DNA of 64,000 nt, taken from NCBI GenBank assembly GCA_937901085.1, contig CALCHQ010000105.1, positions 29,954 to 93,953 on the forward strand. Direction: 5' to 3'. The notes under the pieces were generated by a model. The model saw only the letters and a list, made by a program, of their open reading frames with translations. It ran no database searches and was not told where the DNA came from. This DNA comes from an uncultured Verrucomicrobiales bacterium. Lineage in GTDB: Bacteria > Verrucomicrobiota > Verrucomicrobiia > Verrucomicrobiales > Akkermansiaceae. Both the position numbers and the translations under genes were made by a program. Position 1 is the stretch's first letter. Every line of letters starts with the position of its first letter. Below, in pieces: positions 9,282 to 17,253 of this stretch.

Positions 9282-9716
9282 ATGAGACTGTTTCATGCCT
9301 TGCATCTGCTGGCGTTGAGCGCAGCAGCTTTGTTTCTGGAATCGTGCCAGACGGCCACGCCGATGACCCGTATTGACCAGAATCCGGTCATGTTCCGGCA
9401 GCTTCCCCCCGCGCAGCAGCTGCTGGTGCAGCAAGGGCGTATCTGCGAGGGGATGACCAAGGATGCCGTTTACCTTGCCTGGGGGAACCCCAACACGCCT
9501 CCTGTCACCGGTCAGCAGAATGGTGTGGCCTATGAGAAATGGGTCTACAATGTCTACCAGCCGGTCATGGTTGATTCCTTTTCCATGGGGACAGGCTGCT
9601 GGAATGGCCCGCATTGGTGCGGCGGCATGGGGACCTCCACCGCCTTTGTGCCGAAGGAGGCTGCATGGGTGATGTTTCAGAATAATGTTGTAACCTCATG
9701 GGAATCTTCCCGCTGA
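9282..9716 (+). CDS. Small outer-membrane-type lipoprotein, 144 aa
   Basis: Signal peptide with lipobox LESC (ALFLESCQTA), giving a lipid-anchored periplasmic protein. The mature part contains QGRICEGMTKDAVYLAWGNP, which resembles the start of SmpA/BamE-like small lipoprotein folds (G-M-x-x-x-x-V at the first helix), and a Cys/Gly/Trp-rich C-terminus (CWNGPHWCGGMG). BamE-like membership is a guess from this segment only. The start lies 9 nt after a -10 box, so the mRNA is nearly leaderless. It overlaps slightly with in-frame extensions of galM downstream. Confidence 0.8.
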   Translation: MRLFHALHLLALSAAALFLESCQTATPMTRIDQNPVMFRQLPPAQQLLVQQGRICEGMTKDAVYLAWGNPNTPPVTGQQNGVAYEKWVYNVYQPVMVDSFSMGTGCWNGPHWCGGMGTSTAFVPKEAAWVMFQNNVVTSWESSR

Positions 9717-9721
9717 TTTAT

Positions 9722-10642
9722 ATGATGGATATGGAAATATATACACTTGTCACGCCCGAACTGAAGGTGCAGATTACGAACTTCGGCGCACGGGTTCTTT
9801 CCTTTGAATACCAGGGAGTTGATTGCCTGTACGGCCCGAAGACGGCAGCAGAGCTTGCGGCCGATACCTGCTACTGCGGCAGTATCTGCGGCCGCGTTGC
9901 CAACCGCATTGCCGGGGGGGTGTTCGAACTCGATGGTACTGCGTACCAGCTGGCGGTGAACAACGGCCCGAATCATCTGCATGGCGGGCTGGCGGGCTTT
10001 TCCGACTTGCCCTGGACGGTGGAGTCTGTTTCCGATACCCGGCTGGTGCTTTCCCTGGTTTCTCCCGACGGGCAGGAAAATTACCCCGGCACGGTAACGG
10101 TGCGGGCTACCTATGAGGTGGAGGGCCGCCGTCTGTCTCTGCTCATGGAAGGGACGACAGATGCTCCCACGCTTCTGAATCTCACGAACCACGCCTACTG
10201 GAATCTTTCCGGTGACGGTACGGTGGATGCTCATTGCCTGCAGGTGAACGCTTCGGCGTACACTCCTATGGTGTCCAATATCCCCACGGGTGTCATTGCG
10301 CCGGTGGAGGGAACCTTGTATGATTTGCGCCGCCCGGCTGCTCTGGGGGAACGCAACGCGCCGGAAACCATTGCCGGAGGCTATGATGACAACTATGTGC
10401 TGCCCACGACACCCGGTGTGAAGCTGGCTGCTGTGCTGACCAACGGCCGCCGGACGCTGCGTGTGCTGACTGATGCCCCCGGCCTGCAGGTCTACACAGG
10501 TGATTATCTGCCGCTCAAACGCGGCGGCGTGGCGCTGGAAGCTCAGAACTTCCCGGATTCGCCCCATCATCCGCATTTTCCCTCCATCGAGCTGCGCCCT
10601 GGCGAGCGCTACGCCCGGACTATTGCCTGGGAAATAGATTAA
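9722..10642 (+). CDS. galM: Aldose 1-epimerase (galactose mutarotase)
   Basis: About 306 residues. Interconverts alpha and beta anomers of galactose or glucose in the cytoplasm. Visible: TNFGARVLSFEYQGVD, GRVANRI, NNGPNHLHGG, the catalytic His in LTNHAYWNLSG, DDNYVLP, QVYTGDYL and the catalytic-base Glu in FPSIELRPGERY. ATGs at 9722, 9725 and 9731 are all possible starts; none has a Shine-Dalgarno. An upstream ATG at 9698 lies inside the previous gene. The stop of the lipoprotein gene is at 9716, so the two may be cotranscribed. Confidence 0.93.
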   Translation: MMDMEIYTLVTPELKVQITNFGARVLSFEYQGVDCLYGPKTAAELAADTCYCGSICGRVANRIAGGVFELDGTAYQLAVNNGPNHLHGGLAGFSDLPWTVESVSDTRLVLSLVSPDGQENYPGTVTVRATYEVEGRRLSLLMEGTTDAPTLLNLTNHAYWNLSGDGTVDAHCLQVNASAYTPMVSNIPTGVIAPVEGTLYDLRRPAALGERNAPETIAGGYDDNYVLPTTPGVKLAAVLTNGRRTLRVLTDAPGLQVYTGDYLPLKRGGVALEAQNFPDSPHHPHFPSIELRPGERYARTIAWEID

Positions 10643-10664
10643 GCGGGCGTATCACTTTTTTCTG

Positions 10665-10696
10665 ATGAGGGGGACTCCGGCCGGAGTCTCCCTCAT
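10665..10696. terminator. Strong hairpin between convergent genes
   Basis: A 16-nt arm (10665-10680) pairs with 10681-10696, one G-U pair, essentially a perfect palindrome. It separates galM from the convergent membrane-protein gene whose stop is at 10693. No downstream T-run on either strand, so the terminator call is moderate. Confidence 0.5.
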
Positions 10697-11322
10697 GCTT
10701 TGCTGCCGTCTCTCATTTCAAACAGGCATTCCAGCGAAGCCAGCAGAATCTGGATGTAGCCCAGCAGCTCGATGGGTTCTTCCAGAATGCGGCGCATGAG
10801 GAAGGCGTTGAGGTGGGCATCGCCCATCAGGTCGGCTAGGAAGCTGCGATGCCCCAGGCATTGAGCCACAGGGATGATGATGACAACGGCGGTCATCATC
10901 ATGTGGAACGCATTGGAGCGCAGGAACGGAAGGAGTGTCGTGCCCAGCTGCCGTTGGTCGCGCAGCAGAATGCCGAGCCCCGCCAGAGGGAACAACCAGC
11001 ACCACCCCCAGCCGATGAGGGGTATCAGGTCATCGAAGTAGGCATCCTGCTCGCGCACGAGAGCGGTGAGAGCCAGCAGCCCCATGCAGATCAGCAGGCT
11101 GCAGTAACCCCGGTTGAAGGCCGCCTGCAGCAGAAAATTCAGCGCAATCAGCAGCAGTACGATGCTCTGGGCGCTTTCAAAGATGCCGTATTCCTGCACG
11201 GTGGCCGATTTGAAAGCATCACCGACTTTCCAGAAGCTCACCACAATCAGCACCAGGATAATCAGGTAGATGAACTGGCGGAGCAGTCCCAGGAAGACGG
11301 AGCGGGAAGAAGATGAGTTCAT
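10693..11322 (-). CDS. Multi-pass membrane protein of unknown function, 209 aa
   Basis: Five or six hydrophobic helices are visible: FIYLIILVLIVVSFW, SIVLLLIALNFLLQA, CSLLICMGLLALTAL, GWGWCWLFPLAGLGILL, FHMMMTAVVIIIPVA and a weaker C-terminal one (LLGYIQILLASL). No catalytic motif recognised. A conserved-looking acidic patch VREQDAYFDDLIP sits between helices 3 and 4. It is monocistronic and ends in the palindrome shared with galM. Confidence 0.8.
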   Translation of the reverse strand: MNSSSSRSVFLGLLRQFIYLIILVLIVVSFWKVGDAFKSATVQEYGIFESAQSIVLLLIALNFLLQAAFNRGYCSLLICMGLLALTALVREQDAYFDDLIPLIGWGWCWLFPLAGLGILLRDQRQLGTTLLPFLRSNAFHMMMTAVVIIIPVAQCLGHRSFLADLMGDAHLNAFLMRRILEEPIELLGYIQILLASLECLFEMRDGSKA

Positions 11323-11390
11323 GGTTGGTGAGCGTGTCTTACGCTATTGTAATGGTTCTGGTGTTTTTTGCCAGTATAAAAATCTGTTAT

Positions 11391-11954
11391 TTACCCGAAA
11401 TAGCGGGCTGCCATGCGGAGAACACTGGCATCCAGCTGTGCAGCGTGCCGGTGGAAATCCTCGCGGCTCCACCAGGCCAGGTCATCGGATTCCTCTGAAA
11501 GGGAACAGTTTTCGTGCGGAGCCTGCAGCAGGTAGCGGATGTCATAGTGCAGGTGGGCTGGCTCTTTCTTGGCCTTGTGTTCCGGGATGAGGTGGATGTC
11601 GATATCAAAGATGCGGTGGTGTACGGGGCGAATGCCTCTGATGCCGCTTTCTTCCTCTGCCTCTCGCAGGGCAACGCGGAGCGGTTCCGGGTCGCCATCG
11701 GCATGCCCGCCGGTCTGCATCCAGCGCTGCAGCTTGTGGTGCAGCGTCATCAGAACCTTATCCCCCGCCGGATTGAGCAGCCAGGCAGAGCCGGTGATGT
11801 GGCCCGCCTGGTGGCTTCGCTTAAAGCAATCCGGGGTGCTGGAGATAAACGCGCATATGGCGTCGGCCGTTTCCTGCTGTTCCGGGTGGGAGTTGGCAAA
11901 TAATTGCAGCTCACGGTACAGCTTTTCACGGAAAGTGTTTGTCTCGGCGGTCAT
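11391..11954 (-). CDS. Nudix hydrolase, 187 aa
   Basis: Hydrolyses a nucleoside diphosphate linked to another moiety; substrate unknown. The Nudix box is GGHADGDPEPLRVALREAEE then ESGI: the metal-binding REAEEESG core is intact, while the usual first Glu of G-x5-E is replaced by Pro. About 45 residues precede the fold (a helical N-terminal region), and the C-terminus carries LAWWSREDFHRH. The family is used for nucleotide housekeeping. Its own near-leaderless promoter lies just upstream. Confidence 0.88.
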   Translation of the reverse strand: MTAETNTFREKLYRELQLFANSHPEQQETADAICAFISSTPDCFKRSHQAGHITGSAWLLNPAGDKVLMTLHHKLQRWMQTGGHADGDPEPLRVALREAEEESGIRGIRPVHHRIFDIDIHLIPEHKAKKEPAHLHYDIRYLLQAPHENCSLSEESDDLAWWSREDFHRHAAQLDASVLRMAARYFG

Positions 11955-11963
11955 TTCGGGTTG

Positions 11964-11991
11964 ATTTTAGCCTCATCTGGAGGAAAATCAA
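11964..11991 (-). promoter_or_regulatory. Sigma70-type promoter of the Nudix gene
   Basis: Minus strand TTGATT (11986-11991), 16 nt spacer, TAAAAT (11964-11969), ending 9 nt before the ATG at 11954. Confidence 0.5.
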
Positions 11992-12032
11992 GTCATACCT
12001 GCAAAAAAAAGATTGTAAAGAAAAGTTTAGTA

Positions 12033-12061
12033 TTGGCATGGGGAGTACTGTATGGTAGTAT
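12033..12061 (+). promoter_or_regulatory. Sigma70-type promoter of the basic-tail lipoprotein
   Basis: TTGGCA (12033-12038), 17 nt, TAGTAT (12056-12061). The predicted leader of about 90 nt is longer than for most genes here. Confidence 0.45.
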
Positions 12062-12156
12062 AGCTTCGGCGGGGTGGGGAACACGGTTTATGGCACGGTA
12101 ATCGCGTGGATTTCCCGTCTGCCGCCGTCAAATCTGTCCCTGAAAGTCTTACTTAT

Positions 12157-12597
12157 ATGTCCAGCACACGTCAGCTTATGCTTTGTCTGCTTGCCTTGGT
12201 GGCATGCCTGTTCACGGCTTGCCAGACCGGTGGTGGCGTCAAGTATGCCAATTTCCCGGATGCTGTCACCAATATCAATCAGGTAGACCCGGCATACCGT
12301 AAGTACTTTGCCAGCCAGCAGGGCCGCAATTACAGCGCTGATGACCAGCGCAAGGCTCTGGCTGCTGCTATCCGGACTTCCCGCACGCCTGTTCCCGCCT
12401 ATGTGCCGCGTTCGGCCATGGCTTCCAGCAGCAAGGTGATGCGGAAGCGCACGGCTCGCCGCGGGGCAAGCCGTTATGCTGTTGCCAAGCGCAAGGCTTC
12501 GGCCGGGCGCAAGGCTGTGGCGAAGAAGCGAGTCAAGGCCACGCGCAAGCGCGCCGTTGCCAAGCGCCGCACTTCTACGCGCCGCCGCCGTGGTTAA
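12157..12597 (+). CDS. Lipoprotein with a histone-H1-like basic tail, 146 aa
   Basis: The ATG at 12157 gives a textbook lipoprotein signal (LLALVACLFTAC, Cys 22). Mature residues 23-85 are ordinary. From about residue 90 to the end the protein is almost entirely Lys, Arg and Ala with AKRKASAGRKAVAKKR-type repeats and a final STRRRRG, resembling the C-terminal tails of bacterial histone-H1-like proteins. Such tails normally bind nucleic acid in the cytoplasm; here the leader predicts export, so the tail may bind LPS, peptidoglycan or extracellular DNA. An upstream ATG at 12106 would bury the signal peptide and is rejected. Confidence 0.82.
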   Translation: MSSTRQLMLCLLALVACLFTACQTGGGVKYANFPDAVTNINQVDPAYRKYFASQQGRNYSADDQRKALAAAIRTSRTPVPAYVPRSAMASSSKVMRKRTARRGASRYAVAKRKASAGRKAVAKKRVKATRKRAVAKRRTSTRRRRG

Positions 12598-12629
12598 GAA
12601 ACGCCCCCGGTCAGAATAGAAACTTTTCC

Positions 12630-12661
12630 GGCATCTGCCCCTTTGCGGCAGATGCCTTTTT
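12630..12661 (+). terminator. Intrinsic terminator
   Basis: GGCATCTGCC (12630-12639), 7-nt loop, GGCAGATGCC (12647-12656), then TTTTT. It ends the basic-tail lipoprotein transcript. Confidence 0.9.
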
Positions 12662-12701
12662 GCATGGGTGTGTCATCAAGTCCCTGCGGCATGATTTATC
12701 C

Positions 12702-12730
12702 TTGACTTATGAGGGTGTATGGTGCATTCT
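12702..12730 (+). promoter_or_regulatory. Sigma70-type promoter, nearly leaderless
   Basis: TTGACT (12702-12707), 17 nt, CATTCT (12725-12730), ending 9 nt before the ATG at 12740. Confidence 0.5.
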
Positions 12731-12739
12731 GCGCCTGCA

Positions 12740-13966
12740 ATGAAGACAGTACTCATTATCGGAGCCGGTGGTGTGGGGCACGTGGTGGCCCACAAGTGCG
12801 CCCAGATGTCGGATGTGTATGCGAACATCCATCTGGCCTCGCGTACCAAGAGCAAGTGTGATGCCATTGCAGCAGACGTGCTTGCCCGCGAGGGTGTGAC
12901 GATTACGACGCATGCCGTCGATGCTGATGATGTGGCTGCCACGGTGGCTCTCATCAAGGAAGTCGGGGCAGACCTCGTGCTGAATGTGGCCTTGCCTTAC
13001 CAGGACCTCCCCCTCATGGATGCCTGCCTTGAAGCCGGCGTGAACTACATGGATACTGCCAACTACGAGCCCCGCGATGTAGCCAAGTTCGAGTACAGCT
13101 GGCAGTGGGCCTACCAGGAACGCTTCAAGCAGGCTGGGCTGTATGCGCTGCTGGGGTCGGGCTTTGACCCCGGTGTGACCAATGTGTATACCGCCTGGGC
13201 GCTCAAGCACCATTTTGACGTGATTGAATACCTTGACATCATCGACGTGAACGGCGGTGACCACGGCCAGGCCTTTGCCACCAACTTCAACCCCGAAATC
13301 AACATCCGCGAAGTGAGCGCTCCCTGCCGCCACTGGGAGAACGGCGATTTCCAGGAAACAGGCGCCATGAGCCTGCACCAGCCCTTTGCCTGCCCGGACG
13401 GCGTGGGAACTTATGAGATTTACCGCATGTACCACGAGGAGATGGAATCCCTCGTGAAGCACATCCCCACCATCAAGCGCGCCCAGTTCTGGATGAGCTT
13501 CTCCCCGAACTACATCAACCACCTCACCGTTCTCAAGAATGTCGGTATGACCCGCATTGACCCCGTCATGTACAACGGTGTGGAAATCATCCCCTTGCAG
13601 TTCCTGAAGGCTGTTCTGCCCGACCCCGGCGACCTGGGCAAGACCACCCACGGCCGCACCTGCATCGGCTGCGTGATTCAGGGCAAGAAGGATGGTCAGT
13701 ACAAGGCTGTGTACATCTACAACATCTGCGATCACGAGGAATGCTTCAAGGAAGTCGGTTCCCAGGCTATCTCCTACACCACCGGCGTGCCTGCCGCCAT
13801 CGGCGGCCGCATGATTCTCACCGGCACCTGGAGCGGCGAGGGCGTGTTCAACATGGAGCAGAACGACCCCGATCCCTTCATGGAGGCCCTCAACAAGTAC
13901 GGTCTGCCCTGGAACTGCATCGAACTCACCCGCGAACAGGCCGAAAGCCTCAATGTGGTGAAGTAA
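12740..13966 (+). CDS. Saccharopine dehydrogenase family enzyme, probably carboxynorspermidine synthase
   Basis: 408 residues. Rossmann start MKTVLIIGAGGVGHVVAHKC, then NVALPYQDLPLMDACLEAGV and YMDTANYEP, GSGFDPGVTNVYTA and DVNGGDHGQAFATNF. This is the bacterial saccharopine dehydrogenase-like family that includes carboxynorspermidine (carboxyspermidine) dehydrogenase, the NADPH-dependent step joining aspartate semialdehyde to a diamine in the alternative spermidine pathway. The partner decarboxylase is not in this window. Saccharopine reductase is the alternative reading. The start at 12740 rather than 12719 follows the Rossmann motif and the promoter position. Confidence 0.85.
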   Translation: MKTVLIIGAGGVGHVVAHKCAQMSDVYANIHLASRTKSKCDAIAADVLAREGVTITTHAVDADDVAATVALIKEVGADLVLNVALPYQDLPLMDACLEAGVNYMDTANYEPRDVAKFEYSWQWAYQERFKQAGLYALLGSGFDPGVTNVYTAWALKHHFDVIEYLDIIDVNGGDHGQAFATNFNPEINIREVSAPCRHWENGDFQETGAMSLHQPFACPDGVGTYEIYRMYHEEMESLVKHIPTIKRAQFWMSFSPNYINHLTVLKNVGMTRIDPVMYNGVEIIPLQFLKAVLPDPGDLGKTTHGRTCIGCVIQGKKDGQYKAVYIYNICDHEECFKEVGSQAISYTTGVPAAIGGRMILTGTWSGEGVFNMEQNDPDPFMEALNKYGLPWNCIELTREQAESLNVVK

Positions 13967-14086
13967 TCGCCCTCAGAGACCAGAGTCCTTTCCGCGGCGC
14001 ATGGGAACACCCCGTGCGCCGCTTTGTGCAGGGGCATCGGCAAGACGCAAAGACGCAGAAAAGCACACAAATTCAGGAAAAAAGGC

Positions 14087-14115
14087 TTGTCAGTGCCGGG
14101 GGGATTTAGTACAAT
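14087..14115 (+). promoter_or_regulatory. rpsA promoter
   Basis: TTGTCA (14087-14092), 17 nt, TACAAT (14110-14115). Predicted start near 14122, giving a leader of roughly 100 nt before rpsA. Confidence 0.65.
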
Positions 14116-14132
14116 CCCGCACCGCATTCTCC

Positions 14133-14167
14133 CCCGGTGGCATACAGGTGCCTCATGAGCCGCCGGG
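14133..14167 (+). promoter_or_regulatory. Structured rpsA leader
   Basis: CCCGGTGGC (14133-14141) pairs with GCCGCCGGG (14159-14167) with one G-U, enclosing a second small palindrome (AGGTGCCT). The stem lies at the 5' end of the predicted rpsA mRNA; the 50 nt before the ATG are AU-rich and without a Shine-Dalgarno. In E. coli, S1 represses its own translation through a structured leader lacking a Shine-Dalgarno, so the same logic is plausible here. Confidence 0.5.
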
Positions 14168-14219
14168 TAGGGGCCTTGGTGGAGATGCGTAAAACATTAA
14201 CCTACAAACAATCATTATA

Positions 14220-15902
14220 ATGAGCAATACTGAACTGGAAGCCTTGATTAACGCCAAGCTTCCGAACTTCCGCAAGGGTGACATCGTGAACGGTACCATC
14301 CTTGAAATCCGCCCGCAGGTCGTCCTCGTGGACATTGGTTACAAGTCTGAGGGTGTCATCCCCGTTTCCGAGTTTGAGGACGAGGAAATCGAGGTGGGCG
14401 ATCAGATCGAGGTTCTTCTTGAAAGCCTCGAAAACGACGAGGGTCTCGTCGTCCTTTCCAAAGAAAAGGCTGCCCACAAGCAGAACTGGGACAAGATTGT
14501 GGCCGTTTACAAGGACGGCGGTCTGGTCAAGGGCAAGGTCAAGAGCGTCGTCAAGGGTGGCCTCATGGTCAACGTCGGCGTGGAAGCCTTCCTTCCCGGT
14601 TCCCAGGTGGACATCATCCCGCCCAAGGATCTCAACGAATTCGTGGGCAACGTCTATGAGTTCAAGATTGTGAAGGTGAACGATGAGCGCAAGAACATCG
14701 TCCTTTCCCGCCGCGAGGTCATTGAGGCCGAGCGCAGCGAGCAGCGCCAGCGCTTCCTGGAGACGGTGGCTGCAGGCGACCGCGTGAAGGGTCTGGTGAA
14801 GAACATCACCGACTTCGGTGCTTTCGTGGACCTCTCCGGTATGGATGGTCTGCTGCACATCACCGACATGAGCTGGGGCCGCGTGAACCACCCCTCCGAG
14901 CTGCTTCACATCGGCCAGGAGCTGGAAGTCCTCATCCTCGACGTGGACCGCGACAAGGAGCGCGTATCCCTGGGCCTCAAGCAGCTGTCCGACAATCCCT
15001 GGGCAGACATCGAAGCCAAGTACCCCATCGGTTCCCAGGTCAAGGGCCGCGTGACCAAGCTTCTCGCCTACGGCGCCTTCGTGGAGCTGGAGAAGGGCGT
15101 GGAAGGTCTGGTACACGTTTCCGAGCTGAGCTGGACCAAGCGCATCACCCGCCCCAGCGACGTTCTGTCCCTGGATCAGGAAATCGAAGCCATCGTACTC
15201 AACATTTCCGTGGAAGAGCAGAAGATTTCCCTCGGTATCCGTCAGCTCGACGAGAACCCCTGGGAAGCCATCGAGCAGCGTTTCCCCGTGGGTACCGTTA
15301 TCTCCGGCGCTGTGCGTAACCTTACCCCCTACGGTGCCTTCGTGGCTCTGGAGGAAGGCATTGACGGCATGATTCACGTGTCCGACATGAGCTGGACCCG
15401 CAAGATCAACCACCCCTCCGAAGTCCTCAAGAAGGGCGACGTGGTGGAAGCCCGCGTGCTGAACATCGATAAGGAAAACCAGCGTGTGTCCCTCGGCATC
15501 AAGCAGCTTGAGACCGACCCGTGGGAAGCCATCGACAGCCGCTTCAAGGTGGGCGACCTCGTTTCCGGTACCGTGGCCAAGATTGCCTCCTTCGGTGCTT
15601 TCGTGAACCTCGACGGCGACATCGACGGCCTCATCCACATCTCCCAGCTTTCCGAGGAGCACGTGGAGCGCGTCAAGGACGTCATCAAGGTGGGCGACGA
15701 AATCAAGGCCCGCGTCATCAAGGTCGACAAGGTGGAACGCCGCATCGGTCTTTCCATCAAGGCTGTGAACTACGATCCCGAGCAGCTGCGTCGCGAGACC
15801 GCCGCTTTCGAGACCGTTCGCGCCGGCGACATGGTGGGTCTGGAACAGGCCTTCAACCTCGCTGCCCTGCAGTCCGAGGAGTGGAGCCCCTCCCAGAACT
15901 AA
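14220..15902 (+). CDS. rpsA: 30S ribosomal protein S1
   Basis: 560 residues, the usual length for a six-domain S1. Repeated OB-fold units are visible, each with a V-x-G-x-V start and a GAFV-(D/E)L core: KGDIVNGTILEIRPQVVLVD, then GLVKGKVKSVVKGGLMVNVG, KNITDFGAFVDLSGMDGLLH, TKLLAYGAFVELEKGVEGLV, RNLTPYGAFVALEEGIDGMI and AKIASFGAFVNLDGDIDGLI. S1 unwinds and docks mRNA on the 30S subunit, essential where Shine-Dalgarno signals are weak, as appears true here. It is followed by a strong terminator and is monocistronic. Confidence 0.97.
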   Translation: MSNTELEALINAKLPNFRKGDIVNGTILEIRPQVVLVDIGYKSEGVIPVSEFEDEEIEVGDQIEVLLESLENDEGLVVLSKEKAAHKQNWDKIVAVYKDGGLVKGKVKSVVKGGLMVNVGVEAFLPGSQVDIIPPKDLNEFVGNVYEFKIVKVNDERKNIVLSRREVIEAERSEQRQRFLETVAAGDRVKGLVKNITDFGAFVDLSGMDGLLHITDMSWGRVNHPSELLHIGQELEVLILDVDRDKERVSLGLKQLSDNPWADIEAKYPIGSQVKGRVTKLLAYGAFVELEKGVEGLVHVSELSWTKRITRPSDVLSLDQEIEAIVLNISVEEQKISLGIRQLDENPWEAIEQRFPVGTVISGAVRNLTPYGAFVALEEGIDGMIHVSDMSWTRKINHPSEVLKKGDVVEARVLNIDKENQRVSLGIKQLETDPWEAIDSRFKVGDLVSGTVAKIASFGAFVNLDGDIDGLIHISQLSEEHVERVKDVIKVGDEIKARVIKVDKVERRIGLSIKAVNYDPEQLRRETAAFETVRAGDMVGLEQAFNLAALQSEEWSPSQN

Positions 15903-15930
15903 TCAACCGATTAGCACCTGATTACTTCAA

Positions 15931-15962
15931 AAACCGCTGCGGGCAACCGCAGCGGTTTTTTT
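15931..15962 (+). terminator. Intrinsic terminator of rpsA
   Basis: CCGCTGCGG (15934-15942), GCAA tetraloop, CCGCAGCGG (15947-15955), then seven T. A-rich upstream side. Confidence 0.95.
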
Positions 15963-15986
15963 GTGGACGGGCGAGAATGATTATAA

Positions 15987-16024
15987 TGTTGACTTTCCCT
16001 GCGTTATTTTGCATATTGTCAACA
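15987..16024 (+). promoter_or_regulatory. Promoter plus inverted-repeat operator of the XRE-ImmA gene
   Basis: TTGACT (15989-15994), 17 nt, CATATT (16012-16017), with the ATG 6 nt later. TGTTGAC (15987-15993) and GTCAACA (16018-16024) form an inverted repeat bracketing -35 and -10. The same GTTGAC-N24-GTCAAC arrangement occurs over the ankyrin operon promoter (17199-17234), so this looks like a shared operator and autoregulation. Confidence 0.65.
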
Positions 16025-17157
16025 TGTCGATGCTTCGAGTCACCAAAAGTTCTTTTTCCACGCAGTTGCAGATGCTCAGGCGATTGAAGAAGCTTTCGCT
16101 GAGGGAACTCAGTGCTGCTTTAGGTGGCGTGGTTTCACATGAGATGCTTTCGCGCTATGAAAAGGGCACAGCAGAGCCAAGGGAGGAGGTACGGGCTGCT
16201 TTGAGCGAGCTGCTGGGTATTCAGGATACTGCGGCGTATGCACCGCTGCTCTCCCTGGAAGAGGTGAAGTTTCGGCGCAGCCGTCACGAATTGCCTCTGA
16301 AAGAGTGGGAGGCCGCTAAAGCGTTGGCTATGGAGCGTTGCAATCGCTATCTTGAGCTGGAAGCTCTTACCGGGCGGAGCGTACCCTGGTCATCTCCTTT
16401 CACCAGGGCCGAACAGCGTAAGCTGAACCGCCGTATAGGGGAGACTGAGGAAAAGACAGCCCTGATGGAAGATATGGCGGAAGAGTTACGCAAGCGCTGG
16501 CAGTTGGGGAGTGGCCCCTTGCCTTGTCTGAGCATTCTGCTGGAGCGCAAAGGTATTCTCATCTGTGAAATCCCATTCAGCGACAAGCGACTGGATGCTT
16601 TTTCCTTCGTTCACAAGGGAAAGCCTGTCATCTGTATAGCCGATTGGTTGAATCAGAATCCCGCCCGTAAGCGAATGACTCTTGCTCACGAACTCGGGCA
16701 TATTCTTTTTCCTGAGGTAGATGCCGATTTGCCATCCGACAAGGAGTATTGCATCATGCGCTTTGCCGGGGCTCTTCTGGTGCCTCGTGATGAGGTGATT
16801 TCCGCTTTGGGACGTGAATTACGCAACGAGTTACCCCTGTATCTTCTGCAGGAACTCAAGCAATACTTCGGTATCAGTATCATGGGGCTTATCGCACGCG
16901 CCATGCAGTTGAACATCATTGAATGGGAGCAGTATCGGGACTACTGTAACCGCTTTTACAAGCGATTGTTTGCGCTCCCGGCAGACAGGCAGCTTTCCGA
17001 TGTTGAGCCGGGCGCTCCCTACGAAATTCCTGATATCTCTCCGCGCCTGCACTCGCTACTCGGGGTCGCTGTGTCAACCGGCTTGCTGAAAGCCGAAAGA
17101 GCCGTGCAACTCTTTGGCTTCAAGCTTGATATGCAGCGTTACGAAAGTGTTCTGTAA
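16024..17157 (+). CDS. XRE regulator fused to ImmA/IrrE metallopeptidase
   Basis: 377 residues. Residues about 12-66 form a Cro/C1-type helix-turn-helix (LKKLSLRELSAALGGVVSHE). Residues about 155-300 form a zinc peptidase of the ImmA/IrrE (M78) type with HELGH at 222-226 inside MTLAHELGHILFPE. In the paradigms, IrrE of Deinococcus cleaves the XRE repressor DdrO after DNA damage and ImmA cleaves the ICEBs1 repressor; here both activities are on one chain. The promoter lies within an inverted repeat that also covers the next operon, so it probably represses both. The start is set by a -10 box 6 nt upstream. Antitoxin-type roles are an alternative. Confidence 0.9.
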   Translation: MSMLRVTKSSFSTQLQMLRRLKKLSLRELSAALGGVVSHEMLSRYEKGTAEPREEVRAALSELLGIQDTAAYAPLLSLEEVKFRRSRHELPLKEWEAAKALAMERCNRYLELEALTGRSVPWSSPFTRAEQRKLNRRIGETEEKTALMEDMAEELRKRWQLGSGPLPCLSILLERKGILICEIPFSDKRLDAFSFVHKGKPVICIADWLNQNPARKRMTLAHELGHILFPEVDADLPSDKEYCIMRFAGALLVPRDEVISALGRELRNELPLYLLQELKQYFGISIMGLIARAMQLNIIEWEQYRDYCNRFYKRLFALPADRQLSDVEPGAPYEIPDISPRLHSLLGVAVSTGLLKAERAVQLFGFKLDMQRYESVL

Positions 17158-17197
17158 ATATTTCATCATGTAAAAAGTGATGGAAATTTAAAATAAA

Positions 17198-17235
17198 GGT
17201 TGACAAAACGTGAGCAAATTGATAATTTGTCAACC
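17198..17235 (+). promoter_or_regulatory. Promoter plus operator of the ankyrin-SprT-SNF2 operon
   Basis: TTGACA (17200-17205), 17 nt, TAATTT (17223-17228). A perfect 10-bp inverted repeat GGTTGACAAA (17198-17207) and TTTGTCAACC (17226-17235) frames it. The GTTGAC to GTCAAC spacing is 24 nt, identical to the site at 15987-16024. A repressor bound here would block RNA polymerase. Confidence 0.7.
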
Positions 17236-17253
17236 GATAGCCCACATTGCCTT

